The translations under genes and the position numbers were made by a program. A DNA stretch of 7,852 nt, taken from NCBI RefSeq assembly GCF_934359325.1, contig NZ_CAKRLH010000075.1, positions 1 through 7,852 of the forward strand. The letters are read 5' to 3'. A model generated the notes under the pieces. That model saw only the letters and a list, made by a program, of their open reading frames with translations. It did no database searches and was not told the DNA's origin. Source of the stretch: an uncultured Porphyromonas sp. (GTDB lineage Bacteria; Bacteroidota; Bacteroidia; Bacteroidales; Porphyromonadaceae). Shown piece by piece: positions 7,149-7,852 of this stretch (the first letter of the stretch is position 1; every line of letters begins with the position of its first letter).

Positions 7149-7790
7149 TTATTTACCCCAGTTGGCCGGATCCTTCCGCCACTCCTTGAGGGTCTCCACC
7201 TGGTCGCTATGGATAAATCCTCTCCTCTCCGCCTCTGCAACCACGTGATCATAGTCGCTGAGGGTGTACATCGGTATGGAAGCCTCAGCAAAGGCATCCT
7301 CAGCGACGGCAAAGCCATGAGAGTAAGTAGCGACCAGTCCGAGCACCTCATAACCGGCTGCCTGCAGTGCCCTCGCTGCTGCGAGACTGCTACCACCGGT
7401 GGAGATAAGGTCCTCGATGACCACCACCTTGGCCTTCTTATCTATAGAGCCCTCAATCTGATTTTGCATCCCATGATCCTTAGCCTTTGCGCGGATATAG
7501 GAGAGAGGGAGATGCATACGATCAGCGACAAGAGCTGCCTGAGGGATACCACCAGTAGCGACACCGGAGACTGCTGTGACCTGAGGGAATTTCTCCTTGA
7601 TCAGATCCACCAGCGCATCAGCGATCTGTGTACGGATCTCCGTCGAGGAGAGCGTCACTCTATTATCACAGTAGATGGGACTATGCCAGCCCGAGGCCCA
7701 TGTGTAAGGATGTTCGGGATTAAGTGACACGGCATGAGCGTCCAGCAGGAGCTTAGCAATCTTCTCGGCTACAGTTATGGAGGTAAACAT
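7149..7790 (-). CDS. pyrE: Orotate phosphoribosyltransferase
   Basis: PyrE converts orotate and PRPP into orotidine 5'-phosphate in de novo UMP synthesis, in the cytoplasm. The 213-residue protein has the usual length. The N-terminal orotate-side motif is at about 31-44 (WASGWHSPIYCDNR), the flexible catalytic loop at about 102-113 (K102, K104, D105, H106 followed by GMQNQIEG), and the PRPP-binding signature VVVIEDLISTGGSS at 122-135 with its acidic pair E126-D127. The ATG at 7788-7790 fits the conserved N-terminus; its leader (GAAATAACACCCT) has no Shine-Dalgarno box. It is the first gene of the minus-strand operon that ends with the acyltransferase, and the 23 bases before the SRPBCC gene contain no terminator. 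Identification is secure. Confidence 0.98.
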   Translation of the reverse strand: MFTSITVAEKIAKLLLDAHAVSLNPEHPYTWASGWHSPIYCDNRVTLSSTEIRTQIADALVDLIKEKFPQVTAVSGVATGGIPQAALVADRMHLPLSYIRAKAKDHGMQNQIEGSIDKKAKVVVIEDLISTGGSSLAAARALQAAGYEVLGLVATYSHGFAVAEDAFAEASIPMYTLSDYDHVVAEAERRGFIHSDQVETLKEWRKDPANWGK

Positions 7791-7852
7791 AGGGTGTTAT
7801 TTCGTGAGTTATATTATCCAGCACCCAAAGGTAACTCATTTTTCTCTACCTG
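7791..7852 (-). promoter_or_regulatory. pyrE upstream region with 7-bp inverted repeat
   Basis: TGAGTTA (7805-7811) and TAACTCA (7832-7838) are perfect inverted arms separated by 20 bases. Read on the minus strand, the spacer contains TTTGGG and an AT-rich TAATATAA that could be part of a promoter, but the Bacteroidota TTTG / TAnnTTTG spacing is not met. Read on the plus strand, the right arm is followed by five T, so the element could also act as a weak terminator, though the stem is AT-rich and the loop large. All three minus-strand frames meet a stop within the last 40 bases; one frame is open at the window edge until TAA at 7814-7816 and could be the tail of an upstream gene. Confidence 0.35.

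Noticed and set aside
7814..7852. Possible 3' tail of a gene upstream of pyrE on the minus strand
   Set aside because: One frame is open from the window edge to TAA at 7814-7816, but 12 codons are too few to recognise a protein, and the other two frames stop earlier, so none can be preferred.

Overview
The window is ordinary chromosomal DNA of a Bacteroidota bacterium. I infer order Bacteroidales, perhaps Porphyromonas or a relative. Four things point there: start codons are preceded by A-rich leaders without clear Shine-Dalgarno boxes; the GluRS has a post-KLSKR insertion that I associate with this phylum; Obg ends in an acidic tail; and the hexosaminidase and CxxC lipoprotein belong to families I associate with Bacteroidales. 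The base composition looks moderately GC-rich. No species can be assigned without a search.

Layout: two convergent transcription units meet at a strong bidirectional terminator at about 3315-3360. The left unit (+ strand) is housekeeping: the 3' part of adk (adenylate kinase, cut by the window edge), then obgE (ribosome-associated GTPase) and gltX (glutamyl-tRNA synthetase), separated by gaps of 62 and 47 bases. The right unit (- strand) runs from about 7790 down to 3362. It reads pyrE (orotate phosphoribosyltransferase), a small SRPBCC-fold protein, a lipoprotein with two CxxC pairs, a secreted GH20 beta-N-acetylhexosaminidase, and an LpxL/HtrB-type lipid A acyltransferase. Its gaps are 23 bases, a 14-base overlap, 1 base and 3 bases, so it is almost certainly one operon with translational coupling downstream of the SRPBCC gene.

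How the genes fit together: the left unit serves nucleotide balance, ribosome assembly and tRNA charging. The right unit starts with UMP synthesis and continues into envelope functions (a lipoprotein, an exported glycan hydrolase and lipid A acylation). A functional link between pyrE and the envelope genes is not shown by the sequence.

I see no phage, IS element, CRISPR array, tRNA or rRNA, and no clear new defence or mobile system. The most interesting item is the CxxC lipoprotein gene. It starts with TTG inside the preceding gene and carries two long G tracts (7 and 8 bases); losing one G from the longer tract would create an immediate stop codon. Smaller leads are an inverted repeat upstream of pyrE and a GC-rich hairpin inside the hexosaminidase gene.
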